In this document: piece by piece, positions 11,147 through 22,109 of the stretch | How positions within the stretch are numbered: position 1 is the first letter of the stretch | Layout of the letters: every line of letters begins with the position of its first letter | NCBI GenBank assembly: GCA_016617785.1 | Contig: JADILM010000008.1 | Coordinates: 1,240,001 to 1,304,000 of the forward strand | Reading direction: 5' to 3' | Length of the DNA: 64,000 nt | From: Sporobolomyces roseus | Lineage: Eukaryota; Basidiomycota; Microbotryomycetes; Sporidiobolales; Sporidiobolaceae | Program-made: the position numbers and the translations under genes | The notes under the pieces: generated by a model | Database searches by the model: none | What the model was told of the DNA's origin: nothing | The model's input: the letters and a program-made list of their open reading frames with translations, nothing else

Positions 11147-11490
11147 CAATCTTGAAACGCCCGCTCCTGAATCAAGGACGACGGCGAGTTTTCGGGTCGG
11201 GTTGAGCTGGTGCTGATCTTGAGCTTGCCGTGATTTGTGTGAGCTGGGTTGGGCGAGTTTTCCTCTCGCATCGGATCCTCCTCGTGCTTCTTGGAATTGC
11301 CTACCAGCTAGAGGTAGCCACTGTGAGGAAGTTTCTCATCGTCGATGAGTGTGTTTCCTTTGCCATCGAGTCAAGCGAGAGATACCCCTCACCTTCGTCC
11401 TCCTTCTTCCCGCTTGCGAAAAACGTTTCCCTCGTTTGTTCTTCCTCTCTTTCCGCGTTTCCCCATCTGCTCCCGAGTACATCTCATCCA
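11147..11490. other. Intergenic region
   Basis: Lies between the lactonase fragment and the 3' end of the NOPCHAP1-like gene. Nothing recognisable is seen; open frames on the plus strand are antisense shadows of the next gene. Confidence 0.4.
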
Positions 11491-11493
11491 CCT

Positions 11494-11934
11494 TTACTTC
11501 TTCACCGCTTCATCCTTCGTTCCTTCGATATCTTCCTCCATCACCACCAGTTTCTTCTTCGTAACTTTTGGTCTCTGACCAATATCCATCAATCTCTCCA
11601 TCCTTCCTTCCTCCTCTTCTCCCTGGCCGTTCTCCTCCCTCTCTTCTTCATCATCACTGCTGTCCTCCTCACTCGAATCACTACTATCCTCATCACTTGA
11701 ATCACTACTCAATTCCTCCATAACCACCGCTTCCTCGACTTCTCCCTGCTCTCCACCTTGTTCTAACTGTTCATTTGCGTTTTTGATTTGAGGTAAGAAA
11801 GCTTGTAAGCGGTTTAGGAGGTCTGAAGGGGGAGGTGGAAGAACGAAGCGGGACGAAGAAGGGGGTAGGACGGGCACGTCGAGTCGCTCATTCGCTGAGC
11901 GTGGAGGAGAGGTAGAGGAAGGACTGGAGGACAT
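11494..11934 (-). CDS. NOPCHAP1-like (C12orf45/DUF4598) snoRNP chaperone
   Basis: A single intronless frame of 146 residues. Residues ~25-60 contain VLPPSSSRFVLPPPPSDLLNRLQAFLPQIKNANEQLE, split here into its key parts: a proline-rich lead, L-L-x-R-L-Q-A-F-L-P-Q-I, and A-N-x-x-L. That block is the hallmark of the small NOPCHAP1 family, which connects the NOP58 snoRNP protein to the R2TP chaperone. It is followed by a strongly acidic Ser/Asp/Glu tract (residues ~70-110), common in nucleolar factors, and a lysine-rich end. The gene diverges from ERF4, whose ATG is 266 bases away. Confidence 0.7.
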   Translation of the reverse strand: MSSSPSSTSPPRSANERLDVPVLPPSSSRFVLPPPPSDLLNRLQAFLPQIKNANEQLEQGGEQGEVEEAVVMEELSSDSSDEDSSDSSEEDSSDDEEEREENGQGEEEEGRMERLMDIGQRPKVTKKKLVVMEEDIEGTKDEAVKK

Positions 11935-12199
11935 TCTGAAGGGCTTTTCGAGGAGAGGAAGTGAAAGGTAGGAAAGGAAGAGCGAGAAGATCTTTTTGCT
12001 CTCGACAATTCACTTTGGTTTCGACTGCTCGGGTTCTGATAGGCTAATAGGAGCTATACGTGAGTGATCAATCATTGAGAATCCTCGCTAGTCAAGATCT
12101 CGCTGATGTTCGACAGTTGATCCCTCAGCTCTCCCACCACTTTCAGTCCTCTCCCAGCTCCTAGCAAGCTCTTCCTAGCCTCTCCAAGACGCTTAGAGG
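11935..12199. promoter_or_regulatory. Divergent promoter, NOPCHAP1-like / ERF4
   Basis: 265 bases between two divergent start codons. The right part is CT-rich before the ERF4 ATG. Promoter role follows from gene orientation only. Confidence 0.5.
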
Positions 12200-13396
12200 A
12201 TGTCACAACCCCCCTCACCTCGACCTGGATCCTCCTCAATTGACTTCACTCAGTCTTACCCCTCTCATCCGACTCCACCTCGTTCCCCAGTCCCTCGTTC
12301 AGCTTCTCGACAATCTTCCACCTCTTCAATACACTCAGTCAAGAGGAAACCAGTACCGAATGAATTTGATCAATTGAAACAAATCGGGAACGAACTCATC
12401 GGGAACGGGAACAATGGGAGTCAGGACGAAGAGGACGAGAGGGAGAAGGAAGAGGTTTTGAGAGGTGCGCATTCTCTTGTTCTGCTAAGTCACAGTCATC
12501 GGCACGGACTGAGCGAACGGATGAATACCAGATACTACTTCGAATCGACCCAATTTCTTACCTAGAGGATTCGAACCCCCTAACCACGCTTCAACTCCCA
12601 CCTATCCACCTTCCACCTCTCCCCCACCTCTCTCTCGCAACCCTTCCACCCGTTCTCGTCCCCTCTCACCACCGCCCCCTCCCCTAGCACACCAAAACCT
12701 TTCCCTCCACTCCCGTACTCAAACCCAAACCTCCCCAACCTCCCCCTCTCTCCCAGCTTCCTCGGTAGCAGAACAATCAATCTTTGGATCCCCTCCCAAC
12801 GGTATCATCGGAATCGACAAACCTCGAGAGATCATAAGGATAGAGAGGGATTATAGTAGTGGTACGGGGATCACACAGTTTTGGGCAGGTTGGATTTGGG
12901 AATTAGAGGGACGCGTAAGCTATAACATTTCTTTTGAAGTAAGAGAGAGGGGAAAGCTGATAGGCAATGGGAGAGAGTAGGTGAGCCCGACGGAATATCA
13001 AACGATCTTGAATGATTTGAATACGATCCTGGCTTCAGCTCATGATCCTTACAAATCAATATTCGATAATACTCTAGCCGTGCTGACGCTGTGGTTGAGC
13101 CCAATGATCAAGAAAAGTCATTTTGAAAATGTACGTTTTTTCTCATTCTTCTCAGTCATTTCGTAGGGGCTCGACTGAGGGTGTAGAGAAAAGAGTACAG
13201 GAGATGAATCAGTTTGAGGAGTGTTTGAGGAGGGTCAACAAAGAGGTATTGAATGAGAAAGGATTGAACTTGTTGAGTCCGAAGAGGAACGCTTGGTTAT
13301 TCGTACGTACACTCTTCTGGTGATCTATCTGAGCCTGAATAAGGGGACTGATAATACACCGTGACGCCTGTACAGCTCGAATTGGAATACTATTGA
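12200..13396 (+). CDS. ERF4: Erf4 / Golgin A7 family palmitoyltransferase subunit
   Basis: Five exons are inferred: 12200-12464, 12568-~12917, ~12981-13129, ~13190-13301 and 13377-13396. The N-terminal ~200 residues are Ser/Pro-rich and low complexity. The conserved domain begins at KPREIIRIERDYSSGTGITQF and runs through WELEGRVSPTEYQTILNDLN, then FDNTLAVLTLWLS, and closes with LNLLSPKRNAWLFLELEYY. This is the Golgin-A7/ERF4 domain (PF10256). The yeast protein is the non-catalytic partner of the DHHC enzyme Erf2 in Ras palmitoylation at the endoplasmic reticulum; the human GOLGA7 does the same with ZDHHC9. The second exon's acceptor (CTAGAG) was picked because the nearer AG gives an early stop. 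The last exon is only about 20 bases. Confidence 0.85.
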
Positions 13397-14142
13397 ACGC
13401 CTACTCGACCCATCAATGCATCTCACGAAAACAGCAAAACTTCGGTTCGACTCTCCCTCGATTATCCCTTCTCGACCTAGCAGTCACCCGTCTACTCTCA
13501 AGCATCTTCATTCATTACCCACTATACTGCACCCTATACCCTTATCATCCAGTTTCAGCTCATTCGACATCGCAACAACATCGATTCTTTCCTTTCGACG
13601 CTCGACTTGACCTTTTTCCTTCTGCACTTGACCTCCCATCTGTCATCACTCTTGACCTTTCTCCTACCGTTATACCACCCTCATCAGTGCCCTCCCCACC
13701 CAAGTTCTTACTATACCTTTGACATTCGCATTCCGATTTTTCTCGCATTCTCCTCTGTTGTCCGCAGTCCTACTCTGGCGTGCTCTCTCTAACTGTTGAT
13801 CGATCTACATTACGGGCATTTACAAATAACCTTGTCTCACGCACAAACTTTGGGGATGCACATTTCCTCGTTCGGAACTTGAATCGGTTCCTTGCTGCAT
13901 CTCGCATCTCGAAAAAACTGGCTTGCTTCCCACTCTCCCACATTTCACAAACAGAAACTTTCGCAAGCCAGCTTTCCTTTTGATCTCTACATCTCACTCG
14001 AGTTCACTATTAGCTCAAACTCGAAGGTTAAGTGAAAACCCACGCGGATTTTCACGAGTCCTCATCCTCTTTCCCCTCATCTTCCGCCCACACTATTCTC
14101 TTTTAACTCGGCCTCTCTCTCTTTCCTTCCACGTAGAGTGAT
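13397..14142. other. Intergenic region with long CT-rich leader
   Basis: About 745 bases with no recognisable gene. It is rich in CT and TTC runs and contains several short open frames of biased composition. It probably holds the ERF4 3' end and the promoter and long leader of the Zn2Cys6 regulator. Confidence 0.45.
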
Positions 14143-17100
14143 ATGGATCAACAATATCAACCACCTTTACCTAACGATTACCTCGTCCACTCTTCCACCA
14201 ACAACTCTCAATCTCAAAACATTAATGGATCTTTCAACAACTCTACAAATTATCCACATCACCAAGAAGAAGAAGAGGAAGAGGAATACGAGGAGAGTAA
14301 ACCTAAATCGAACGCTGTGAATGGGAATGGGAAGAGACCTGCTACGGTGGTGGGGAAGAAAGTAAAGAGTGGAAATGGGAATACAGGAGGAGGAGGAGGA
14401 GGAGGGGAAGGGGAAGTCAAGTATGATAAGGATGGGAATGTAAAGAAGAAGAGGAAACAGGTATGTACTTCAGTCTTAATGTCGGAAGAAGCGATAAGAA
14501 CTGATCTGAAAGATTGGGCGTGGGATTGATCCAAATAGTTGGTGTAAGTCGTTTCGAAGAAAACTATCCGTCTCAAATGAGACTGATCGCTTCTTGACGG
14601 ACGTCTGACAGTGCTTGTGATTCGTGTCGATTGAGGAGGGTCAAGTGTGATAGGAGCGAGAAGATGGGAGGCGCTTGTTCAGAATGCGAAAAAAAGAAAA
14701 TCACGTACGTTTCACAATGCTCGCCTACTCTTTGAAAGCACACACAGCTGAGTAGTAGACCGTTGTTGTAAACGTCCAGCTGTACGGATACTTATGTCAA
14801 GAACAAACCGAAAACTGTCAGGAGTGGTAAATTGATTCAACAGGCAAAGTGCGTTCTCCCTTTCCTCCCCATCTCTTTCTGTGAGACGGACTGATGCAGG
14901 GGAAGGAGTTCGCAGAGCCCTATTCGGAGATGATCCAACGAAACCTTCTCCCTCTCCAACTGCACCTCACGCTCGACTCCATTCCTCCTCTGCCGATTCC
15001 CCGATCCTCCCTCCTCCCCCATCTCACACTCCTTCTCAAGCTCAAGCCCAAACAACCCCCCGCCCTCCTTCACGTCAAGACCTAATCTCTCTCGCCCCTT
15101 CCTCGTCCCAATCCCGCCTCGTTCAAACCCAAATCACTCGAGACATCTCTTCCGAGTTGATCCGTACCTACTTCTCGATCCTCCACCAAGTATGTCCATT
15201 AGTCGATCAAGAACTGTTCGAATCCGCCTGGAACCTCGCTGGACAAGTTTCAGAGAATTTGACTCCTGCTGGTGAATGCTTAGCTGCTGTTCTACAAGCA
15301 TGGGCTGCTAGAGCATCCGACAATCCTCTAATCGTAGGATTCGGTGCACCTTCACTCGAAGATTTGAGGAGCGGGAAAGGTGGAGGAGGAAAAGATTTCA
15401 CGTTGGTTGGAAATCGAAGGGAGGATTTCGCGATCGCTATGAAAGAACGAGCGTTACGTTTAGTCGACGATAAAGGATTGTTGAGGCTCTCTTCATCAGT
15501 CGCGTGTTCGGCGTTGACACTGTTAGAGTTCTTGGTCACTTTCGATGATACGAATAGGGTGAAAACTAGGGGAAGATATTTAATGGTGGGGGCTTGTGAA
15601 CATTTGAGGAATTTGAATGAAGGGCAGTGTGATGATTTGACGGAACCTGTGTGTGTGCCAGAGAGGGTTAGTAATGGGACTTTACTTTGGATGGTTTATA
15701 CTAGGGACGCTCTAGTTGCTTTGTTGGGAGGTAGACCGAGTTGTTTGTACGTACTCACTCGCTTTCTACATCGGATAGTGATAGCTGATGAGGTGTTGTG
15801 TGCGTTCGTAGCTCGGAGGACGATTTGACTTCACTTTGCGACCTTTTCACAAATCCGATCACTGCCGACGTACTTCCCTACATCTCCTCTTCAGACGCAC
15901 GAATGCTTTCCGGACTCGCCGTAGCCTCCATGTTCCGTCACGTCGTCGCATCAGTCCGACGCTCAATCACGCTTCTCACCTCACCTCTCGCTCGTCGTTC
16001 ACCTCTCGTCGAATCCACTCTCCTTCAGATCTGGTCCGAAATCGATACTTCCTCTCGATACGCCTCGATCTTCCGCCAAAGTGTAGAGAATACGAATTTT
16101 GGAGAAGGAGAAATGAGACCTAAGACTCATGTTTGGTTTAGGGATTTGATTGGGATCAAAGGTCAACATTTGTTGGGGATTCATGGGATGCTTTGTAGAC
16201 GATTGGATGCGGAGGAAGAGAGGGTTAGAAATGTCGAGGGAGAGGGGAAGGAGGGAGAGGGAGAGAGTTATGTGGAGATGTTGAGGAGGGTCAAGGAGAG
16301 TAGTGATGAACGATTCTTGGAGGTTTCGAGGGAGTGGACTGCTATGCTGGTGAGCTCCATCAAACTTTCCTACTTCACAATGCTCTCTTGTTACGAGATG
16401 CTGATGTAAGATCGATTGCTACTCGCAGCGAACTTATGGAACCGAACTTTTGTTCTCTGCGTTCTTCACGGTCGAGTACATGAAGGATTATCTCCAGCAC
16501 ATGATTGAAGCACCATCTTGGGAACAAGGTGGATCGAGGAATTACACTTGGTCGAGCAAAGTTGATGAATGTCAAGCGTAAGTTCAACGTTTTCCCTTTC
16601 CTCTGATGTGGGGTACCTTCGCTGATTCGATTTATTGCGACTGCACAGTTTGATTGATATCATGCAGATGGCAGGATGGTGTTGGGGAGGGTTCGATCGA
16701 TTGATTAGTCAAGCTCGCCATTCTCTCGCTCGACAAGGTCACCGACTCGAACAGCACCAACTCGTTCAACAACAGCAAGCTCACCAACGACATCAAAGCT
16801 ACCCTCAGCCGCAGCAGTCCTATCATCCAACGATTTCTTCTTACCAGAGCAACACTTCTTCTGCTCCTCATTCGAATACCTGGCCTCCTCACTCGCACTC
16901 GCATTCGCATCCCAATGTTTCACTGCCTTCGTCGCATTCTTACAATACACAAACTGTATCACTCGCACCTCCAGCTCCTGTCTCATACTACGACACCTCA
17001 CCAGATCTGAACCTCGCTTACAACCTCCCTCCAACTTCGACTGCTACTTCCTCTTCCTCCCTCGCACCTTCAGCAAACGGTCTCACTTCCTATTCTCAGC

Positions 17101-17330
17101 CATCTCCTCAATCGATCCTCTCTCCTTCCTTCTCGCAAGCTCATTCGACCAGCTCAAATCCCGCTTTCTATCATTACCATCAAACGCAGAATGGAGGAGG
17201 ACAACTTCCACCCGTCAACATCGAACTGAATGGGAATGGAGTGAATGGGTATGGGCAGAACGGAAGAAACGGAGGAGAAGGAGAGATTGAGAGATTACCT
17301 TCGATCGTTTATGGGAATGGAACGATATAG
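14143..17330 (+). CDS. Zn2Cys6 fungal transcription factor
   Basis: The first exon (14143-14460, 106 codons) is polar, with a poly-Glu run, a poly-Gly run and a basic KKKRKQ end. A 5-nt exon (14539-14543) and an exon from 14612 then give LVACDSCRLRRVKCD, followed by GACSECEKKKITC: Cys spacing 2-6-9-2-6, the binuclear zinc cluster that binds CGG-type sites. The next exons read RSGKLIQQAK-ALFGDDP (acceptor at 14915) and a long region with ISSELIRTYFSILHQVCPLVDQELFE, matching the fungal-specific regulatory domain, and RYLMVGACEHLRNLNEG. The C-terminal ~230 residues are Gln/Ser/Pro-rich, probably an activation domain. The regulated pathway is not evident. A gap of about 200 bases separates it from the next gene. 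Confidence 0.85.
14539..14543 (+). other. Candidate 5-nt microexon
   Basis: TTGGT sits between AAATAG (acceptor) and GTAAGT (donor). Exon 1 ends in phase 0 and the zinc-cluster exon needs two bases before its first full codon. Only inclusion of these five bases joins KKKRKQ to LVACDSC in frame; direct splicing gives an immediate stop (CAG-TGC-TTG-TGA). Confidence 0.7.
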
Positions 17331-17543
17331 CTTACTCACTCACTGACTCACCCTCGCTTTGTTGTACTCTCATAACATTTTGCATGTTGTTGATATTCTA
17401 GAATCTCTCGGAAAATCGAAAACAGAAACAAGGTGAGTTTGCGAGAAACTGCGAAAGTTTTCGACTCCACTCTTCCTCTCTTTCTCTCTTTCCTCTCACT
17501 TCCAAATTCCCCCCTTCCTCACATCAACATCTCGCTACCATCT

Positions 17544-19320
17544 ATGGCGGGTCTCTCTCTGCCTGGTCTTTCATCAGGCAATGTTCAACTTGCACCAGTC
17601 ACTGCCTCGCTCCTTCCACTCGGAATGACTTCAAACTCTCAAACTTCCTCTCGCCCTTCTTCATCTCGTCAAGTTCGCTCTTCAAGACCTTCTCCACCTT
17701 CAGGTGCGTCTCACTCTCTGCCTATCTCTGTCATCAATGGGTTTGAATCGTTGGTTCGCACAGTTCCCTCGCTCTCAGCTCCGAACGGACTTTCCGTTCC
17801 TTCTCTCTCTACTTCCGCGATCAAGGGACACCCATGTGTTTATACGAAAGAGTATCAAGAGTACTATATCAAGCAGATGGAGGAATTGGAGAAGGGAAAG
17901 GGGAAGGAATGGTCAATCAAGAAGAGGGAATTCAAAGTTATGAGGGAATGGGAGGTGAGTCGCTGTTACTCTTGATCAGAAAAACAATCACTGATCAGAG
18001 GCTCGTGCAGCACTCACAGAAAGAGTGGAAGAAGCGAAATGGGAATCAGAATGGTCCAGAGCAAGAATCGATTTCGCAAGATGGAGATTCGTCTGATTTC
18101 GGTGCTGTTCTTTCGAAGTCGGTGAGTATCTGGAGTGTTTTGATCTCGCTCATCCGAGGCTGATCAGGATCTCCCAATTCTCCCAGCTTCACGACAAGAA
18201 ATCTCTCAATCTTCCCTCTCAACGAAACTCGCTCCCTTCTCTCCTTCGCAACCCTCCCTCTTCTCTCTCTTCCGATTCCTCCTCGTCTGCCGACCCCGAA
18301 TTCCTTCCTGACGCTCCCGACCCTCATCCCGATCACCTCCCTTCTTCAATCACTCACGCGATCCATTCAGAAGTTCGTAAGATCTACGAATCTCCCAAAA
18401 AGAAAGCCACCTCTTCTTTCATCGGACCTCTTCAAGATTCTGCTCAAGTCGAAGTCGAAATTGAAGAAGGTGGGCAGAAACACATGCACTGGGTTGAGAA
18501 AGAGAAAGAAGGAGAAGAGGAGGACATGGAGAAGCAGAGGAATTTGGAAGATGAGATGGATGAGGAAGAAAATGATGATTACTTGTCGAAAGAGGATAGA
18601 CAGGAAAAGATGGGAAGCTTACTTGAGAGAATTGGAGAGAAACATGCTGGAGAGGACGAAGAGGGAGAAAAGGAGGAGAGTGAGAAGGGAGAAGCTGAAC
18701 AGAAAGTTGAGGAAATCGAAGAGATCTTGGAGGAAAGCTTGACTACTATTCAAGGAGTCGTCGAGATGGTGGAAGATGAGGAGGATGAGGATGAAGGAGA
18801 AACCAGTGAGAAGAGGAAGGAATTGGAGGATCAACTTCGTCAAACTCTCGCCAGTTCAAACCTCCTCTCTCAAATTGGCGACAACTATCAATGCGATTGT
18901 TACGACGACGAAGATCAAGAGATGATGAGGGGAGTCAGTGACCAGTATGAAATGGGTATTGAAGGAGGGCTCAACTCGAATTCAGAGGAGGAGGAGGAGG
19001 GAGGAGACGCTTCAGATTCTCTCTATCGCTCAATGTCGCTTTCCATTCAACAACCTGAAGCTTCCTCTCTCCAGCCTTCGACCGAGCAACACCTCACGAA
19101 AGACGACAAGTCGACCAAGCTGAAGAACCTCAAGAAGAAGGAGCAAAAGAAACGCAAAAAGGAGGAGAGGAAACGAGCTAAATTAGCTGGAGACCTAGAA
19201 AAAGTGAAAGGGGAGAAGAGGAAAGCTGTGGAAGAGGTTGTATCGATGTCGGAGGGAGGAACGGCGGAGGGGAAGAAGAGGAAGAGGAAGAGTGAGAAAG
19301 GAATTGAATTGAATGCTTGA
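17544..19320 (+). CDS. Uncharacterised acidic/lysine-rich protein
   Basis: Three exons (17544-~17954, ~18010-18120, ~18190-19320) encode roughly 550 residues. No domain is recognised. The first ~110 residues are Ser/Pro-rich. A conserved-looking segment follows, YTKEYQEYYIKQMEELEK...SIKKREFKVMREWE. The middle is dominated by Glu/Asp/Lys runs predicted to form long charged helices, with SIGDNY-like QIGDNYQCDCYDDEDQ inside. The C-terminus is a lysine/arginine block (KKKEQKKRKKEERKRAK, KKRKRKSEKG) typical of nuclear or nucleolar localisation. The composition suggests a nuclear, perhaps ribosome-biogenesis or chromatin, role, but that is inference. An in-frame ATG-less extension upstream is ignored. 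Confidence 0.6.
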
Positions 19321-19658
19321 AGAGCGAGAGGAAGGAATTGCTTGAAAAGATTACGCTTTATTATGTATAGTCCCATTGTACATGCATCGATTTGCTTTCG
19401 TCGTATGAGAGAGACTGGAGGGCTAGTTGAGAGCGAAAGCGAGAAATGAGACCTCGAGAAAGTTGCGAAAGATTTCTCTCTCTCAAAATTGACATTTCCT
19501 CTCTCTCCTTCCTTCTTCTCACTTCCAATCTCACTTCTTCACTCAAATCACTCAATCCACGCGTCAAACAGCGAGTCGCAACTCCTCACAGCTACCAGAA
19601 CACTGAAACTCTCCTCCGTCGACTCTCCTTCTCTCTCTCCCTTCAAGTAACGTGACAA
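19321..19658. other. Intergenic region
   Basis: Contains the 3' flank of the acidic protein gene and a CT-rich stretch (19470-19645) typical of leaders here. No gene seen. Confidence 0.4.
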
Positions 19659-20163
19659 ATGGGAAAGAACATATCATCGAAAGGTGAGCTCTACTCTACT
19701 CCTACTCATCCGATCACACAAGCTGATCATTCCATTCATTTCCGTCTAATCCCCGTCTCGCTTCAATTTCAGGTTCATCCAGTTCATCCAAATCGTTCGT
19801 CCACCGTTCTTTGCATCGCTAATCTCAATAAAAGATAGCTCATGCGGATAGCATGTTGACTCGAACAGTGGAAAAGCTTCTTCGCCTAACAATCAAGCCT
19901 TGCTCGATTTCTATCATGTTCGTCGATGCTCTCTCGCTTGCATCTACTTATCTCTCGATGCTGATGCAGCGATATCCTCGGTGGCAACAGGAGATGGCAG
20001 CAGATTTGAGGAAAGATACACCTGGAATGAAAGGTACGACGATTAGGAAACGAGTTGGTGCAGCTTGGAGTAGGCATTTTCTCTTGCTCTCTCTCTCTCC
20101 TTTTGAGCTGAGTGACGCGTTTTCATACTGCCTACAGAGAAGAAGAAGGCCGAGGAAGCCTGA
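19659..20163 (+). CDS. Small HMG-box-like protein (member 2)
   Basis: Five exons (19659-19683, 19773-19794, 19869-19917, 19970-20069, 20138-20163) total 222 nt, a 73-residue protein that no single frame reveals. It begins MGKNISSK, has a serine/lysine tail, then NQALLDFYHRYPRWQQEM, LRKDTPGMKGTTIRKRVG and AAWKKKKAEEA. The helix / charged turn 'D-T-P-G-M-K-G' / helix with Trp pattern resembles half of an HMG box. The first exon is 25 nt and ends AAAG, exactly as in the gene at 4493-5006, and exon 2 ends in the same phase, so the two are paralogues. Two donors are GTTCGT rather than GTRAGT. Probably nuclear; function unknown. Confidence 0.65.
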
Positions 20164-20457
20164 TTGAATACGCTCAGAAGGAAACAGAAAAATAGCTTGG
20201 GTTTCGTCTTTCGTAGTTTTTTGGGTTTTCACTGCATTCCTTTCATTGAGTTTGTTTTGTTTGCAATACCCTTTCATTCGTCTATACCGCTTTGTGTTGT
20301 CCATACCTACTCATTCAAATGCTTCTCATTCTGTTTGTTCGATTCGAGAGATTGCGAGAGAGAGAGATAGCTTTTCGAGCATCGCAACGAAGAATGGGAA
20401 AGAGAGGTGAATGATTGCAGGGGTAAAGGTACAACAGCTGTATTGGGTAGAGAAGCT

Positions 20458-21181
20458 CTAGAGCAGCTGTGAGAATCACAACGAAGTCAGCGACACCCCT
20501 TGATCGCTGAATCGTCGAACGAGTACTCACGAGACTCAAGTAACCTCCAATCATCAATAGGCCTCCTACCGGTGTACTAGGTCCAACAATCTTTGTGAAT
20601 GCACCCATTTGACCCTTGAAAAGTAAGAGAGCAAAGATTGAGCCTGAGAAGAGAGTAGTTCCTGCGATGATTAATGGAACGGCGAGTCGCTTGGAGTGAA
20701 TCGGATGTTGTGAAATCGCTAAGAGGGCGACTGAATGATGAGAATAGGGAGATGAGGACGAAGTAAGGGCAGATAGAAAGAGTGAGGGGGGAGTGAGAGG
20801 GAGGTAGAAACGAGAGAAGGAGGAAAAGTCAGCTTCTTCTCCATTCCTTTCCACCAAGAGATGCAACCCACCTCCATTCAAGATTGCGTATTGACTGGCC
20901 ATACCCTGTGGGCTCCAACAATGGCGGTACTCAGTCAACAAAACGAGTAAACCTCGAGAAAGCGAGACTCACCCAAGTCGCCGCTTGATCTCCCAATCTA
21001 GCCTTGAGCGCATGCGCACCGAAAGCACCACTCATGATTCCCGAAGCACCTGTCATCTCGACATCTTCCAATTCATCAGTCACTCCTCCAGCCGAGGTGA
21101 GATGAGAGTAGAAACGAGAAACTGACTGAGAATAGCACCTGCTTTCCAAGCTAATGCGGACGAAGCGTGGATGAAAGGCAT
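20458..21181 (-). CDS. TMEM256 / DUF423 small membrane protein
   Basis: Exons on the minus strand join MPFIHASSALAWKAG, GASGIMSGAFGAHALKARLGDQAATW, GMASQYAILNG and VALLAISQHP...AGTTLFSGSIFALLL...GPSTPVGGLLMIGGYLSLLL. GAFGAHALK near the start, the four hydrophobic segments, and the G-P-x-T-P-x-G-G-L-x-x-I-x-G-Y-L end are the DUF423/TMEM256 signature. The length, about 125 residues, is normal. Function of the family is not established. The stop follows a last intron whose terminal exon contributes just two codons (Leu-Leu) and TAG. Confidence 0.85.
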
Positions 21182-22109
21182 ATTGATCTAGTGAGTGTCG
21201 AAGTGGAAAGGGGTGAATGGGAGGAAGAGAAGGGGCGATTTGAGAGAGCGATTTCGGGCTTAATCTTCGATTGAATCTTCTGACTCGACAACTACCTCTA
21301 GATAGCCGATTATACGCTCAAGATGGACTCGAGCAGCTCAGTGACCAATGCCGACCCATACTCGAACTGTCCAACCTCCTTTCGCTGAGTTAGACCACCT
21401 TGAAATCGATCAATCAACTCGCCCTTCAAACTACCCAGATATCGACTACCGGAACTGCTGAGGTGCTTCAGGGATACGGGTGGGGAGTTCCATCGAGGTG
21501 TAGTGATGGATCAGCTTAAAGAGTAAAGAGGGGAAGGAGAAAGGAAACGCACCTCGTCACAAACCTCGAATCCTGCAACTAGTCTTGCAAGGGATCGCTA
21601 GTCTCGCTACTAAGCTGCAGTGGGTAAGGGAACAGAGAAAGGGAGAGATGTGGAGAAAGAGGTCCGCGGATTCTTTTCGGAGGGCAAGATAGAGAACCTT
21701 GCTCCTATTCCCTCCTTTCCCTTCCTCCACACCCTCGAATACGCTTCAAGTCTCTCGGGAGACTGCTCGTGACTTGATACGTATCGATCGTTGTCCTCGC
21801 TCCAACTCCAGGTTTGTTTCTTCATTCCGTTCCCTTTTCGTTCTCTCCGACAGCCCGCTGATCCTCGCTATTCATGAACAGCACTCTTCAGTCTATCTTA
21901 CCCTCTCCTCTCCACCCTCTATCCGGTTCCCAGCACCTCGACTCGTCCTCCTATTTCTCCCTCCGGCTTTCGGTTCTCCCTCTGCGTCTCCCTACCACCT
22001 TTCCTTCTACTCTGACCTACCGCTTCTCGCCCTCCTCATGATCTCCTTCGTCCCTCCATCTTCTCTCATCAACCCTCCCTGCCCGCCAACTCCCCAATCG
22101 CGATCCAAC
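21182..22109. promoter_or_regulatory. Upstream region of F-box-like gene A
   Basis: About 930 bases between divergent genes. At 21661-21683 there is a segment (TCCGCGGA, five bases, TTCGGAGG) also found upstream of genes C and D at nearly the same distance from the ATG; see findings. The last 300 bases are CT-rich. An open frame runs from 21699 into gene A, but its upstream part lacks similarity to the paralogues. Confidence 0.5.

Noticed and set aside
12560..12580. Minus-strand GGTTCGAATCC, resembling a tRNA B box
   Set aside because: It lies at the start of ERF4 exon 2, no matching A box or cloverleaf can be folded at the right distance, and the coding frame explains the sequence.
13393..14141. 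Several 60-110 codon frames on both strands
   Set aside because: All overlap each other in CT-rich DNA, lack domain resemblance and have no convincing starts.
21699..22109. Open frame fused to the N-terminus of F-box gene A
   Set aside because: Paralogues C and D begin at the equivalent of 22110; the upstream part is low-complexity leader sequence translated by chance.
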